Shown piece by piece: positions 36,501-43,882 of a DNA stretch of 64,000 bases (position 1 is its first letter; each line of letters opens with the position of its first letter). The position numbers and the translations under genes are program-made. Location: NCBI GenBank assembly GCA_015063885.1, contig SVTH01000001.1, forward strand, positions 27,182 through 91,181. Reading direction: 5' to 3'. The stretch comes from Oscillospiraceae bacterium (lineage in GTDB: Bacteria; Bacillota; Clostridia; Oscillospirales; CAG-382). The notes beneath the pieces were generated by a model that worked only from the letters and a program-made list of their open reading frames with translations, did no database searches and was not told the origin of the DNA.

Positions 36501-37480
36501 CCTGGTGCGAGCTGGCGGTAGCCAAGTCCGACGTTGTCTGCCCCGAAGGCGGCTACATCATCTCCTATAACGGCAACAAGATCGGCTACGACGTGCTGAA
36601 GAACGTGAAGGAAGGCCAGCAGGTCACCCTGATCAACCTGAACGTGGACGTATTCCGCGGCCTGGAAGGCAACATGAAGCTGACCAACGCAGGCTTCGTT
36701 GTAGGCGAGCCCGGCGATACTCCCGTAGTTCCTCCCGTTGACGATCCCGTGGATCCTCCCTCCGACGACCCCGTAGAGCCCGTAGATCCCACCGCCGACT
36801 GGATCGGTACTGCGGAAAAGGGCGCCGACGGTAACTATACCGCAGACGTTCCCTACGGCTACGTTTGGATCCTGAACTACGTTGACGGTAAGATCGTTGG
36901 TGAGGACATCACCGTCTGCACCACCGACGAGGCTTACAAGGCTTGTAACCCCAACTGGGCTATCACCATCTTCCTGGAAAAGCAGGAGGACGGCACCTAC
37001 GCGGCTTTGCAGAACGCCATCGTGACCCCCGGCAACGCCGACGCCATCACCATCGGCGAGAACCAGATCGCCCTGGTAGTCCACTCCTCCGCTTCCAACG
37101 ATAACGATCCCGCCTATACCAACTGGATGGGCAAGGTAGTCGCTATGTCCGTTAAGGCGGGCGACGTCTTCGAGATCGTGGGCGATATGGAAGCTGTGAA
37201 GGCAGTTATTCCCGAAGAAGAACCCGTAGATCCTCCCTCCGAGGACCCCGGCGCATCCTCCGAGCCCTCTGACGAGTCCTCCGAAGAGCCCGACGAGTCT
37301 TCCGAGGAACCCGAGGATTCCTCCGAGGAAGCTGCCTCCACTCCTGCAGCTTCTACTCCCGCAGAATCTTCCGCTCCCGCTGAAGACGAAAGCTCCGCTC
37401 TGCCCATCATCCTGATCGCGGTAGCAGTGGTTGCGATTGCCGCTGTGGTGGTCATCATTATCATCAAGCGCAAGAAGTAA
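33506..37480 (+). CDS. membrane-anchored phosphodiester glycosidase (NAGPA)-domain protein
   Basis: 1324 residues from the ATG at 33506 (AAAGGAG site, signal peptide MKCTKKVLCFLLVALMVV). The NAGPA-type domain (about 45-430) has VVGAINGSFFSMDTSG and the signature RLDGGGSSAMYV near 406; the family includes the mammalian uncovering enzyme and many bacterial surface enzymes. After a helical spacer come a discoidin-type domain (about 570-720) and a second discoidin-like module (about 725-890) related to those in the cohesin/dockerin protein. One HTHSYKEE-type Cys repeat resembles those of the 13775-18733 protein. Two further beta modules, a Pro/Asp linker and an acidic Ser/Glu linker follow, then a single membrane helix (about 1297-1320) with an RKK tail. 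No LPXTG motif and no dockerin. Confidence 0.83.
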   Translation: MKCTKKVLCFLLVALMVVPAFGGMLASAAAEYSFQEDSSKAYEVTDGVFYSEYTLSSGVYENVYVSASALEFNTDDYMVIAYGGAAGGAAYLANQYRLATEDGYEVVGAINGSFFSMDTSGHGNYGYLNEYLISGGEIYSADNGNTASEFGGAVAFMSDGSFVNVTDSCLSFGLYINGQSVPGGLGHVNKYGGRFNPDNWGNGFYYFDTHSGDLYYDTSADSTGKVYGEMVSQALTFENIPGYQVLCRKVDGSRLSVDSTMRGEVISVSNNAYRTKLAEDEFILFVKEGSPNASYVKGLAAGDPIDITATELGGNASGVTSQADSVIGICGYLVKDGKDLTANASFNSGAAHSNTTKARWTAFGIKADGSYVFFTTEGASTGSDGSVTLQDVAKAMMEMGCVDVLRLDGGGSSAMYVCDDGSGKAGFKQYSGRSIADCLLIVKRSSPALQKGKTELQTLASEYESKTGKAYKTAVTAAKEVLKNKTAVTGDFYRAYCALQSVATAEAVLTSAAADAKSAVKDDYAITVWNSIQTLKKEADALLKGDPTLEEMEKVGTALRSALSSNGPYENNLALGKKYTSKTASNTTYPDIGSAEMTDGFYGSASSAYDPAWAGWNSDNVFTIDLGEVYDDITLFKIHALQLTSWGINVPSKITVAVSEDGKSFTDVGDFPDPEGLTRKEEGSAYTLSLELEKGVKARYVRITPKRISFFFWSEIEVIRHEIAPNYVIPEITLDKDDVNTKDVPVINKNWGDGTDKITLIQNPNCTHTGMNVTVDLNLGGTKKINGAALGFYHCAGVMIGYPEGDVTVLVSKDGKTYTEVGTFELKEAEMKTDNYGTVKSVFVFDEVEAKYVQFKFTAGSSRPVLGANPADGKVNWEFVALTGVTVSDASKHTHSYKEEIIVKATFSTPGTKKMACSCGYDEVVSYTLPVQPAKPSALPAGAYTLDYAGYKHAGEFSIVAGDNMTVEELTALGNNGTSRDMNYAYIIVVDGKGIVTKSWCELAVAKSDVVCPEGGYIISYNGNKIGYDVLKNVKEGQQVTLINLNVDVFRGLEGNMKLTNAGFVVGEPGDTPVVPPVDDPVDPPSDDPVEPVDPTADWIGTAEKGADGNYTADVPYGYVWILNYVDGKIVGEDITVCTTDEAYKACNPNWAITIFLEKQEDGTYAALQNAIVTPGNADAITIGENQIALVVHSSASNDNDPAYTNWMGKVVAMSVKAGDVFEIVGDMEAVKAVIPEEEPVDPPSEDPGASSEPSDESSEEPDESSEEPEDSSEEAASTPAASTPAESSAPAEDESSALPIILIAVAVVAIAAVVVIIIIKRKK

Positions 37481-37495
37481 TTCTCCTAATAATCA

Positions 37496-37531
37496 AAAGG
37501 CCGATACGGATTCACTTCCGTATCGGCCTTT
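37496..37531. terminator. bidirectional terminator between convergent genes
   Basis: Perfect 15-base stem AAAGGCCGATACGGA (37496-37510) with TCCGTATCGGCCTTT (37517-37531). It is placed to end both the NAGPA gene (plus) and the transcript from 37633 (minus). Confidence 0.9.
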
Positions 37532-37538
37532 CCATTTC

Positions 37539-37615
37539 CCGAAAACGATAGTTTTCGGCACTCAAAGTTCTTTGGGGATTTTTAAGGGGCCTTTCTTGAA
37601 AGAAAGGCCCCTTAA
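37539..37615 (-). repeat. two-hairpin intergenic element, copy 2
   Basis: Hairpin 1 at 37582-37615 is a palindrome TTAAGGGGCC...GGCCCCTTAA. Hairpin 2 at 37539-37558 pairs CCGAAAAC with GTTTTCGG. The spacer carries CAAAGAACT on the minus strand. It follows the stop at 37633. Confidence 0.85.
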
Positions 37616-37632
37616 TCGTCCTCTTTTTTATA

Positions 37633-38862
37633 TCAATGCCCCATCTTTTCCAGCGCGGTCAAAATACCGTACTTGCCGGATTCGTAGGTCAGCCCGCCCT
37701 GCATATAAACGCGGTAGGGCGGCCGAATGGGGGCATCGGCGGAAAGCTCAATGGAAGCCCCCTGCACGAAGGCGCCCGCCGCCATCACCACCTCGTCGTT
37801 GTAACCGGGCATGGCCCAGCCCTCGGGGGTAACGTAGCTGTCCACGGGAGACCCCGCCTGAATACCGCCGCAGAATGCCAGCAGCAGCTCTCTGGTCTTA
37901 CAGTCCACCGTCTGAATGATGTCGCTTCTGGGCTCCAAGGCGGAAGGATTGCAATGATAGCCGAAGCTTTCAAACATAGCCGCCGCAAAATGAGCCGTCT
38001 TCATGGCCTGGAGCACCGTGTGAGGTGCGTAGAACAAGCCCTTGATCAGCTGCTTGGTAGTCCCCAGGGAAGCCCCTGCCTCCAACCCGATGCCGGGCAC
38101 CGTCAAACGGTAGGAAGCCAGCTCCACAGCCTCTGCAGAGCCCACTAAGTAGCCTCCCGACTCAGCCATGCCGCCGCCGGGATTTTTGATGAGAGAGCCG
38201 ATGAGAAGGTCAGCCTTGGGCTCCTCCTTCTCCACAAATTCCCCGTAGCAGTTGTCCACCACGAAGAAGACCCCCGGATACTGCTTCACCAATTCTCCCA
38301 ATTGGGTCAGCTCTGCCGCAGTCAGCGTCCTGCGGGCGGAATATCCCTTGGAACGTTGTGCGTAGATCATCTTCACGTTTCCCTTGTCCAGCCGTTCCTT
38401 AATGGCAGGGAGGTCAAGGGTAGCCTCGCCGATCATGTCGATCTGCTCGTACTTCACTCCGAACTCCGCCAGAGAGCCTGCGCAAGGGGTCAACCCGATG
38501 ACACCGCTCAAGGTATCGTAAGGCCTGCCCGTCACGGAGACCATCACGTCTCCCGGGCGCAGCAAGCCCTGCAAACCGATGGCAAGAGCGTGGGTGCCGG
38601 AAATGATGGAGGCGCGGGCAAACCCCGCCTCGCATCCGAAGGACTCTGCAAACAGCTTGTCGCAAAGATCCCGCCCGTCGTCGTTGTAGCCGTAGCCCAC
38701 CGTGCCGTTGAAATGCCGCTCGGAAAGCTGATTGTCCGCAAACACACCCATCACCTTGCGGGTGTTGTAAAAGGCAGTTTCCTCCAGACGGGCAAAGGTA
38801 CCCGCCAAGGCTTTTTCGCATTCCGCCGCACGGTCAAGCAGCGCTTTAGAAAATTCCTTCAC
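37633..38862 (-). CDS. aluminium-resistance-family PLP enzyme (cystathionine beta-lyase-like)
   Basis: 409 residues. It matches the PLP-dependent family annotated as methionine gamma-lyase/aluminium resistance protein: GTVGYGYNDDGRDLCDKLFA, ASIISGTHALAIGLQGLLRPGD, MIYAQRSKGYS (near 170), FFVVDNCYGEF (Asp for the PLP ring nitrogen) and LLIGSLIKNPGGGMAESGGY, where the Lys in SLIKNPGG is the expected Schiff-base residue. The true substrate of this family is not well known. It is last in the murD operon, 6 bases after an M42 peptidase. Confidence 0.88.
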   Translation of the reverse strand: MKEFSKALLDRAAECEKALAGTFARLEETAFYNTRKVMGVFADNQLSERHFNGTVGYGYNDDGRDLCDKLFAESFGCEAGFARASIISGTHALAIGLQGLLRPGDVMVSVTGRPYDTLSGVIGLTPCAGSLAEFGVKYEQIDMIGEATLDLPAIKERLDKGNVKMIYAQRSKGYSARRTLTAAELTQLGELVKQYPGVFFVVDNCYGEFVEKEEPKADLLIGSLIKNPGGGMAESGGYLVGSAEAVELASYRLTVPGIGLEAGASLGTTKQLIKGLFYAPHTVLQAMKTAHFAAAMFESFGYHCNPSALEPRSDIIQTVDCKTRELLLAFCGGIQAGSPVDSYVTPEGWAMPGYNDEVVMAAGAFVQGASIELSADAPIRPPYRVYMQGGLTYESGKYGILTALEKMGH

Positions 38863-38868
38863 AGTCGG

Positions 38869-39861
38869 TTATACTCCTTTTTCCACAAAGGCGGTCAACA
38901 GCTTGGCACAGGCATCCAGGTCCTTCATGTCGATGGTCTCAACGGGGGAGTGGATGTAACGGGTGGGGATGGAAATGCATCCTGCCGCACAGCCCGCCCC
39001 TGCCATCTGCATGGAGGAGGTGTCCGTACCGCCTGCGGTGAGGACCTCGTACTGATAGGGAATGTTTCCTTCCTTTGCCAGCTCGGTAAGACGGTCGATG
39101 ATCATGGGGGAGCAAAGCACGGAGGAATCCTTGATCTTAATGGCCGCACCGTCGCCCAGCTTGGTGGCACCGCTTCCGCCGCATTCGGTAGCGGTGGTCA
39201 CGTCCAAAGCGATACCGTAATCGGGCATGATGCGGAACGCCGCAGGACGGGAGCCTCTGCAGCCCACCTCTTCCTGCACGGTGAACACGAACCAGGTGTC
39301 GTAAGCGGGGGTGTCGCAATGCAACGCCGCGTAAGCCGCCACAACACAGCCGATGCGGTCGTCAAAGGCCTTTGCCGCATAGCGGGAGCCGCCCAGCTTC
39401 TGAAGCATGGGAACCACTGCGCACACGTCGCCGATCTTCACGCGCTTTTCAGCCGCCTTCTTGTCCTTGGCGCCGATGTCGATGACCATCTTCTTCACGG
39501 AGATATCCGCCGCCTTGGTGCCGTTCTCCAAAACGATCACACCGGTGACCCCGTTTGCAAACTTCACCTTCTGATAGGAGGAAGCCACGGCGTGGATCCC
39601 GCCGACGTTGGAAACGTGAACGTAGCCGTCCCCATCGATGGAGGTGACCACAAAGCCGATCTCATCCATATGAGCGGCGATCATGACCTTGCGGGAGGAG
39701 TCCTTACCCTTCTTCAGAACCAGAAGGTTGCCCATGGGATCGGTCTCGATGGCATCCGCCACGGAAGCCAATTCCTTTTTGATGATCTCCGCCAAGGGCT
39801 TTTCCATGCCGGAAACGGAAAAAGCGGAGGTAAATTTCTTCGTCAACGTCAACATACTCAA
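38869..39861 (-). CDS. M42-family metallopeptidase, copy 1
   Basis: 330 residues. The metal-binding stretches of M42 aminopeptidases are present: MIAAHMDEIGFVVTSI (near 61), KAFDDRIGCVVAA (near 165), FTVQEEVGCRGS (near 198) and ALDVT. These cytosolic, cobalt- or zinc-dependent enzymes remove N-terminal residues from peptides. Its start overlaps the stop of copy 2 by 4 bases. Confidence 0.92.
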   Translation of the reverse strand: MSMLTLTKKFTSAFSVSGMEKPLAEIIKKELASVADAIETDPMGNLLVLKKGKDSSRKVMIAAHMDEIGFVVTSIDGDGYVHVSNVGGIHAVASSYQKVKFANGVTGVIVLENGTKAADISVKKMVIDIGAKDKKAAEKRVKIGDVCAVVPMLQKLGGSRYAAKAFDDRIGCVVAAYAALHCDTPAYDTWFVFTVQEEVGCRGSRPAAFRIMPDYGIALDVTTATECGGSGATKLGDGAAIKIKDSSVLCSPMIIDRLTELAKEGNIPYQYEVLTAGGTDTSSMQMAGAGCAAGCISIPTRYIHSPVETIDMKDLDACAKLLTAFVEKGV

Positions 39862-40880
39862 ATCTTCCTTTCAATGATCGCTCTTGCCAGCTTGCCCACG
39901 GAGATCAGATCCTCCTTGGCGGCAACGCTGCAGGCGGAATGGATGTATCTTGTGGGTGCGGAAATGGCCAGCACTCTCGCCCCCAACGCCTCTCTCTGGA
40001 AGGCCTTTGCTTCGTTGCCTCCCGCTACGATGTTCTTCAGCTGGCAGGGGATGTCCTGCTCCTTACCCACCTGCAACGCCAGAGCCACCAGCTCCTTGTC
40101 GTAGATGGTACCGCCGTCCATATGGGAGATCACGGCGCCCTTGCGTACCTCGCAGGCACGTCTGCCCTCGGGTGCACCGCAGATATCTCCCGCGGTGGTG
40201 GATTCCAGAATCACCGCAACGTCGGGACGGATGCGGTAGCAAACTTCAGCCGCACCGTCGCATCCGATCTCCTCGCAGGTGTTGAAGGCAAAATAGGTGT
40301 CGTATTCCAAATCGGAATTGATCATATCCACCATCAAGGCACAGCCGAAACGGTCGTCCAAGGCCTTGGACTTGATCAACCCGTCTCCGAAATCCTCGTA
40401 GTTGGGACAGAAGGTAGCACAGTCTCCCACCTTGGCGTACCGAGAGGCAGTCTCCCTGTCGTAACAGCCGATGTCGATGTTCATTTCGGAAACAGGCTCG
40501 CACATCCCGAACTCGGAGGGCTTCTGAATGTGGATGGATTTGGAAGCCACCACACCGGTAACCCCGTTCTTACAGAGCTTCAGTCTCCGCCCGCTGACCA
40601 CGCGGCGGTCGATCCCGCCCACGGTGTCAAACCACAGATAGCCGTCCTCGCCCACGTAGGTGATCATAAAGCCCACCTCGTCCATGTGAGCGGCAACCAA
40701 CAGCTTGTTGTCGCGGCGCTGTCTGCCCTTCTTGAAGACCACCAGATTGCCCACGGCGTCCACTTCGTATTCCGCACCGGAATCCTTGATGTCTTGGATG
40801 ATTCTTTCTCTGACAAGATCCTCCATGCCGGAAGGGCCGGGGATGTCACAGTATTCCTTCAGTCTTGCAAAAAATTCCAT
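39858..40880 (-). CDS. M42-family metallopeptidase, copy 2
   Basis: 340 residues with VAAHMDEVGFMITYV (near 66), KALDDRFGCALMVD (near 170), FNTCEEIGCDGAAE (near 207) and the closing TRYIHSACSVAAKEDL. All expected metal ligands (His, Asp, Glu, Glu, Asp, His) appear to be present. It is separated from copy 3 by a single base, so translation is coupled. Confidence 0.92.
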   Translation of the reverse strand: MEFFARLKEYCDIPGPSGMEDLVRERIIQDIKDSGAEYEVDAVGNLVVFKKGRQRRDNKLLVAAHMDEVGFMITYVGEDGYLWFDTVGGIDRRVVSGRRLKLCKNGVTGVVASKSIHIQKPSEFGMCEPVSEMNIDIGCYDRETASRYAKVGDCATFCPNYEDFGDGLIKSKALDDRFGCALMVDMINSDLEYDTYFAFNTCEEIGCDGAAEVCYRIRPDVAVILESTTAGDICGAPEGRRACEVRKGAVISHMDGGTIYDKELVALALQVGKEQDIPCQLKNIVAGGNEAKAFQREALGARVLAISAPTRYIHSACSVAAKEDLISVGKLARAIIERKI

Positions 40881-40881
40881 C

Positions 40882-41925
40882 TCAAATGCCCTCCTGTTCG
40901 CCGATCTTGCGGAGCAGTGCCTCCACCAAACGGGATGCGGCCATCACGTCCCGCAGATCCACGATCTCGTTTGCCGTGTGCATGTTCTTCAACGGCACGG
41001 AGATCAGGCATACGGGCACGCCTCCTCTCACCGTCTGTACTGCGTTGGAGTTGGTACCGGTTCTGCCGGGCTCTGCCAACAGCTGAATGGGAATGTTATT
41101 TTCCTCCGCAAGCCGTTCCGCCAAGGCGGTAAATCTGCGGGTGGTCTGGGGCGCATAGGACAGAATACAGCCCTTGCCCATCTGTACGCACTTTCTCTTT
41201 TCCGGCGCACCGGGAACGTAAGCGTGTCCCACGTCCATAACGATGGCCAGATCGGGGTTCAAACGGTAAGCCGTGGTCATGGCACCCTTGTAGCCCTGCT
41301 CCTCCCTTGCGGAGAACTGCACGGCGATGTTGATGCCAAGATCCTCATCCCCCAAAAGCTCCAATACCCGCAAATGTGCCGCGGCACAGATACGGTCGTC
41401 AAAGGAGGGGCTGACGGCAACGTGCTCGTTCAATCTCTCCGTCTCGGACTTGAAGCCCACGTAGGTACCCACGCGGACGATCTCCTCCAATGCCTCCTTG
41501 GAAAGTCCCGTGTCGATGGAGAGGGAGGAAAGCTCCATCTTCTTTTCGCTTTCTCCCGGCTCCTGCAGATGGGGAGGCTTGGAAGCGAACACACCGGGAA
41601 TGATCTTCTTGCCGTAGATCCAGACCTCGGATGCGGAAAGGTTCTTTTCTGCGGTCCTGCCGATGCCGGCAACCTTCAAAAAGCCTCCCTCGCAGATCTG
41701 GGTCACGATGAACCCGATGGTGTCCAGATGAGCGTCCAACAGCACGGTTTTGGCGCCCGGCTTCTTGCTCTTGCGGATGCCGTAGAAGGAAGCCACGGGG
41801 GTAATCCCCGTCTCGTCAAAATAATGCCCGAACAGCTTTTCCAGATCGGGAAGAGCGCGGTCTTCATCCCCGGAAACACCGGGCAGAGCGATCAGCGTCT
41901 TCGCCAAGTCGTAAATGCGATCCAT
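40882..41925 (-). CDS. M42-family metallopeptidase, copy 3 (divergent)
   Basis: 347 residues. The first metal motif reads LLDAHLDTIGFIVTQI, not the usual HMDE, so the Glu after HLD is replaced by Thr. The others are intact: SPSFDDRICAAAHLR (near 177) and FSAREEQGYKGAMTT (near 206). It may differ in specificity from the other two. It follows murD by 26 bases. Confidence 0.9.
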   Translation of the reverse strand: MDRIYDLAKTLIALPGVSGDEDRALPDLEKLFGHYFDETGITPVASFYGIRKSKKPGAKTVLLDAHLDTIGFIVTQICEGGFLKVAGIGRTAEKNLSASEVWIYGKKIIPGVFASKPPHLQEPGESEKKMELSSLSIDTGLSKEALEEIVRVGTYVGFKSETERLNEHVAVSPSFDDRICAAAHLRVLELLGDEDLGINIAVQFSAREEQGYKGAMTTAYRLNPDLAIVMDVGHAYVPGAPEKRKCVQMGKGCILSYAPQTTRRFTALAERLAEENNIPIQLLAEPGRTGTNSNAVQTVRGGVPVCLISVPLKNMHTANEIVDLRDVMAASRLVEALLRKIGEQEGI

Positions 41926-41951
41926 AATTCCGTATATCCTTTCTGTAACGA

Positions 41952-43292
41952 TTACAATTCACGTACCAATTTTTTGAAGGTCTCTCCCCGCACGGCAAAG
42001 TTCTTGAACATATCAAAGCTTGCCGCCGCAGGGGAAAGCACCACGCAATCACCGGGAACCGCCTTTTGGGAAGCCAGCTTCACCGCGTCCTCAAACTTCT
42101 CCACACGGGTGAAGGCCGTGTACCCCGCATCTGTGAGTACCTTCTCGATCTTTTCCGAGGTGGCCCCGCAAAGAATGGCGTGCTTCACCTTCCCGGGGAA
42201 CAGCTCGCCCAAGGGCTCCAAGGGAATGTTCTTGTCGTACCCGCCGCAGATCACCACCAAGGGCACCTTGAAGCTGTTGACGCAGGCCGCGGTACGGGTG
42301 GGGCTGGAATCAATGGAGGAGTTGTAATACTTCACTCCGTCCTTTTCTCTGACAAACTCACAGCGGTGCTCCACACCGCCGAACTCCCTTGCTACCTTCC
42401 GAATCGTCTCATCGGAAACGAGCCCTTCCGTGGCACAGATGGCCTGGGCGTAGTTATAGCGGTTGTGGACGCCCACCAAACGGATCTCCTCGTCCTTCAC
42501 CACAAGGGTGTCTCCCCGATAGATCCCGGTTTGGTCGAACCAAACGTCCCCCTTCTCCTTCCCGGAGGTGAACCTCAAGCTCCCCTTCGCCTTGGAAGCG
42601 CACCGCTTTGCATACCCGTCGTCGGCGTTCAGGATCAGGGTGTCCGTCTCCTTCTGGAACAGGAAGATGTTCTCCTTGGCGGTGACGTATTCCTCCATGT
42701 CGATATGCCAGTTGAGATGGTTGGGGGAAAGATTGGTCACCACCGCAATGCGGGGAGATCTCGTCATCTTCATCAGCTGAAAGGAAGAAAGCTCCACCAC
42801 CGCAAAATGATCCTTTTCCATGGCGTCCAGCTCGCACAGCAGATTTCTGCCGATGTTACCTCCCAGATGTACCGTCTTGCCCTCCGCCTCCAAAAGCTTG
42901 GCGATGAGGGTGGTGGTCGTGGTCTTGCCGTCGCTTCCCGTCACCCCGATGACAGGGCAGGGGCACAAACGGAAGAACTCCTCCATTTCGTTGGTCAGCA
43001 CCGTTCCCCGCTCCTTTGCCTTCAAAAGACCGGGCAGATCCTGCCGCACGGCGGGGGAGAGGAACAAAACGTCCTCGTCAATGTTCTCCAGATAGCTCTC
43101 TCCGCAGATGAATTCTACGCCTTCCGCCGCCAGAGGCGCAAAGGCTTCCTCCCGGGAGATGTCCTTCATATCCCGTACGGAGCAAAGAGCCCCCGCCTGC
43201 AAAAGCAAACGGAGAATGGGGGTGTTGCTCACCCCGAGGCCGATAAAGCCCACCTTTTTTCCTTCAAAGGATTTTGCATATTCCAAAAGCAA
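41952..43292 (-). CDS. murD: UDP-N-acetylmuramoyl-L-alanine--D-glutamate ligase
   Basis: 446 residues from a TTG at 43292, nine bases after GGAGG; an earlier in-frame TTG (43328) lacks a ribosome site. MurD adds D-Glu to UDP-MurNAc-Ala in the cytoplasm. Landmarks: VGFIGLGVSNTPI at the N-terminus, the ATP loop GVTGSDGKTTTTTLIAKLLE (near 105), LSPNHLNWHIDMEEY, GVHNRYNYAQAICA and FGGVEHRCEFV with DSSPTRTAA. The gene leads an operon with three M42 peptidases and a PLP enzyme, not the usual dcw cluster of division and wall genes. Its promoter is divergent from that of rnpB. Confidence 0.93.
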   Translation of the reverse strand: MLLEYAKSFEGKKVGFIGLGVSNTPILRLLLQAGALCSVRDMKDISREEAFAPLAAEGVEFICGESYLENIDEDVLFLSPAVRQDLPGLLKAKERGTVLTNEMEEFFRLCPCPVIGVTGSDGKTTTTTLIAKLLEAEGKTVHLGGNIGRNLLCELDAMEKDHFAVVELSSFQLMKMTRSPRIAVVTNLSPNHLNWHIDMEEYVTAKENIFLFQKETDTLILNADDGYAKRCASKAKGSLRFTSGKEKGDVWFDQTGIYRGDTLVVKDEEIRLVGVHNRYNYAQAICATEGLVSDETIRKVAREFGGVEHRCEFVREKDGVKYYNSSIDSSPTRTAACVNSFKVPLVVICGGYDKNIPLEPLGELFPGKVKHAILCGATSEKIEKVLTDAGYTAFTRVEKFEDAVKLASQKAVPGDCVVLSPAAASFDMFKNFAVRGETFKKLVREL

Positions 43293-43331
43293 GATCAAAT
43301 TCCTCCGCTTCAAAAAACATATATTCAATAC

Positions 43332-43360
43332 ATTATATCTTCAAAACAAAAAATAATCAA
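43332..43360 (-). promoter_or_regulatory. sigma-A promoter for the murD operon
   Basis: Minus-strand TTGATT (43360-43355), a 17-base spacer and TATAAT (43337-43332). Its -35 lies only 4 bases from the -35 of the rnpB promoter. Confidence 0.8.
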
Positions 43361-43364
43361 TAGG

Positions 43365-43393
43365 TTGACAAAATAAAATTTCTGTGTTAAGAT
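43365..43393 (+). promoter_or_regulatory. sigma-A promoter for rnpB
   Basis: TTGACA (43365-43370), a 17-base spacer and TAAGAT (43388-43393). The predicted start lies near 43399, matching the P1 helix of the RNA. Confidence 0.88.
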
Positions 43394-43398
43394 AAAAA

Positions 43399-43740
43399 TC
43401 CACCGCTTTAAACGATCGCGCTGTACGGGGAGACCCGTACTGTGAGGAAAGTCCGGGCTCCGCAGAGCAGGATAACAGATAACGTCTGCCGAAGGTGACT
43501 TCAGGGCCAGTGCAACAGAGAGATACCGCCGCATTTTTTGCGGTAAGGGTGGAAAGGCGAGGTAAGAGCTCACCGGCGTGCGGGAGACCGTGCGGCCATG
43601 TAAACCCTATCCGGAGCAACACCCACCGAAGCGTTTTAAGCTTGCTCGGCAGCTTCACGGGTGGCAAAGAGACGTGCGGCGACGTACGTCCAAGATAGAT
43701 GATCGTTCACGACAGAACCCGGCTTACAGAGGCGATGGAA
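43399..43740 (+). ncRNA. rnpB: RNase P RNA
   Basis: The catalytic RNA of RNase P, which matures tRNA 5' ends. The conserved core GAGGAAAGTCCGGGCTCC starts near 43441 and the 3' core with ACAGAACCCGGCTTACAG lies at about 43712-43729; these are the universal RNase P signatures. TCCACCGC (43399-43406) can pair with GCGATGGA (43732-43739) as P1. The length (about 342 bases) suits a bacterial RNase P RNA. Whether it is type A or type B was not resolved. Ends are approximate by a few bases. Confidence 0.95.
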
Positions 43741-43743
43741 CAT

Positions 43744-43769
43744 GGATCCCTTCGGGGGTCTTTTGTTTT
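43744..43769 (+). terminator. terminator of rnpB
   Basis: GATCCC, a TTCG tetraloop and GGGGTC form a stem followed by TTTTGTTTTT. Confidence 0.85.
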
Positions 43770-43816
43770 TCCTGTCAACCAAGAGTATAAAAACAAGGAT
43801 TTCCCCAAATACTCTC

Positions 43817-43845
43817 TTGACAAAAATGCCCTTTCTTAGTATAAT
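43817..43845 (+). promoter_or_regulatory. consensus sigma-A promoter for prfB
   Basis: TTGACA (43817-43822), a 17-base spacer and TATAAT (43840-43845), a perfect match to consensus, about 38 bases before the GTG start. Confidence 0.93.
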
Positions 43846-43882
43846 ATCCTTGAATGAATATGAACATCAGAGGTAAACGACA

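Noticed and set aside
33410..37084. Minus-strand open frame of 1224 codons
   Set aside because: Antisense to the NAGPA gene; no start signal and low-complexity Gly/Val composition.
43399..43740. Small open frames over the rnpB region
   Set aside because: The sequence has the universal RNase P RNA cores, so the frames there are incidental.
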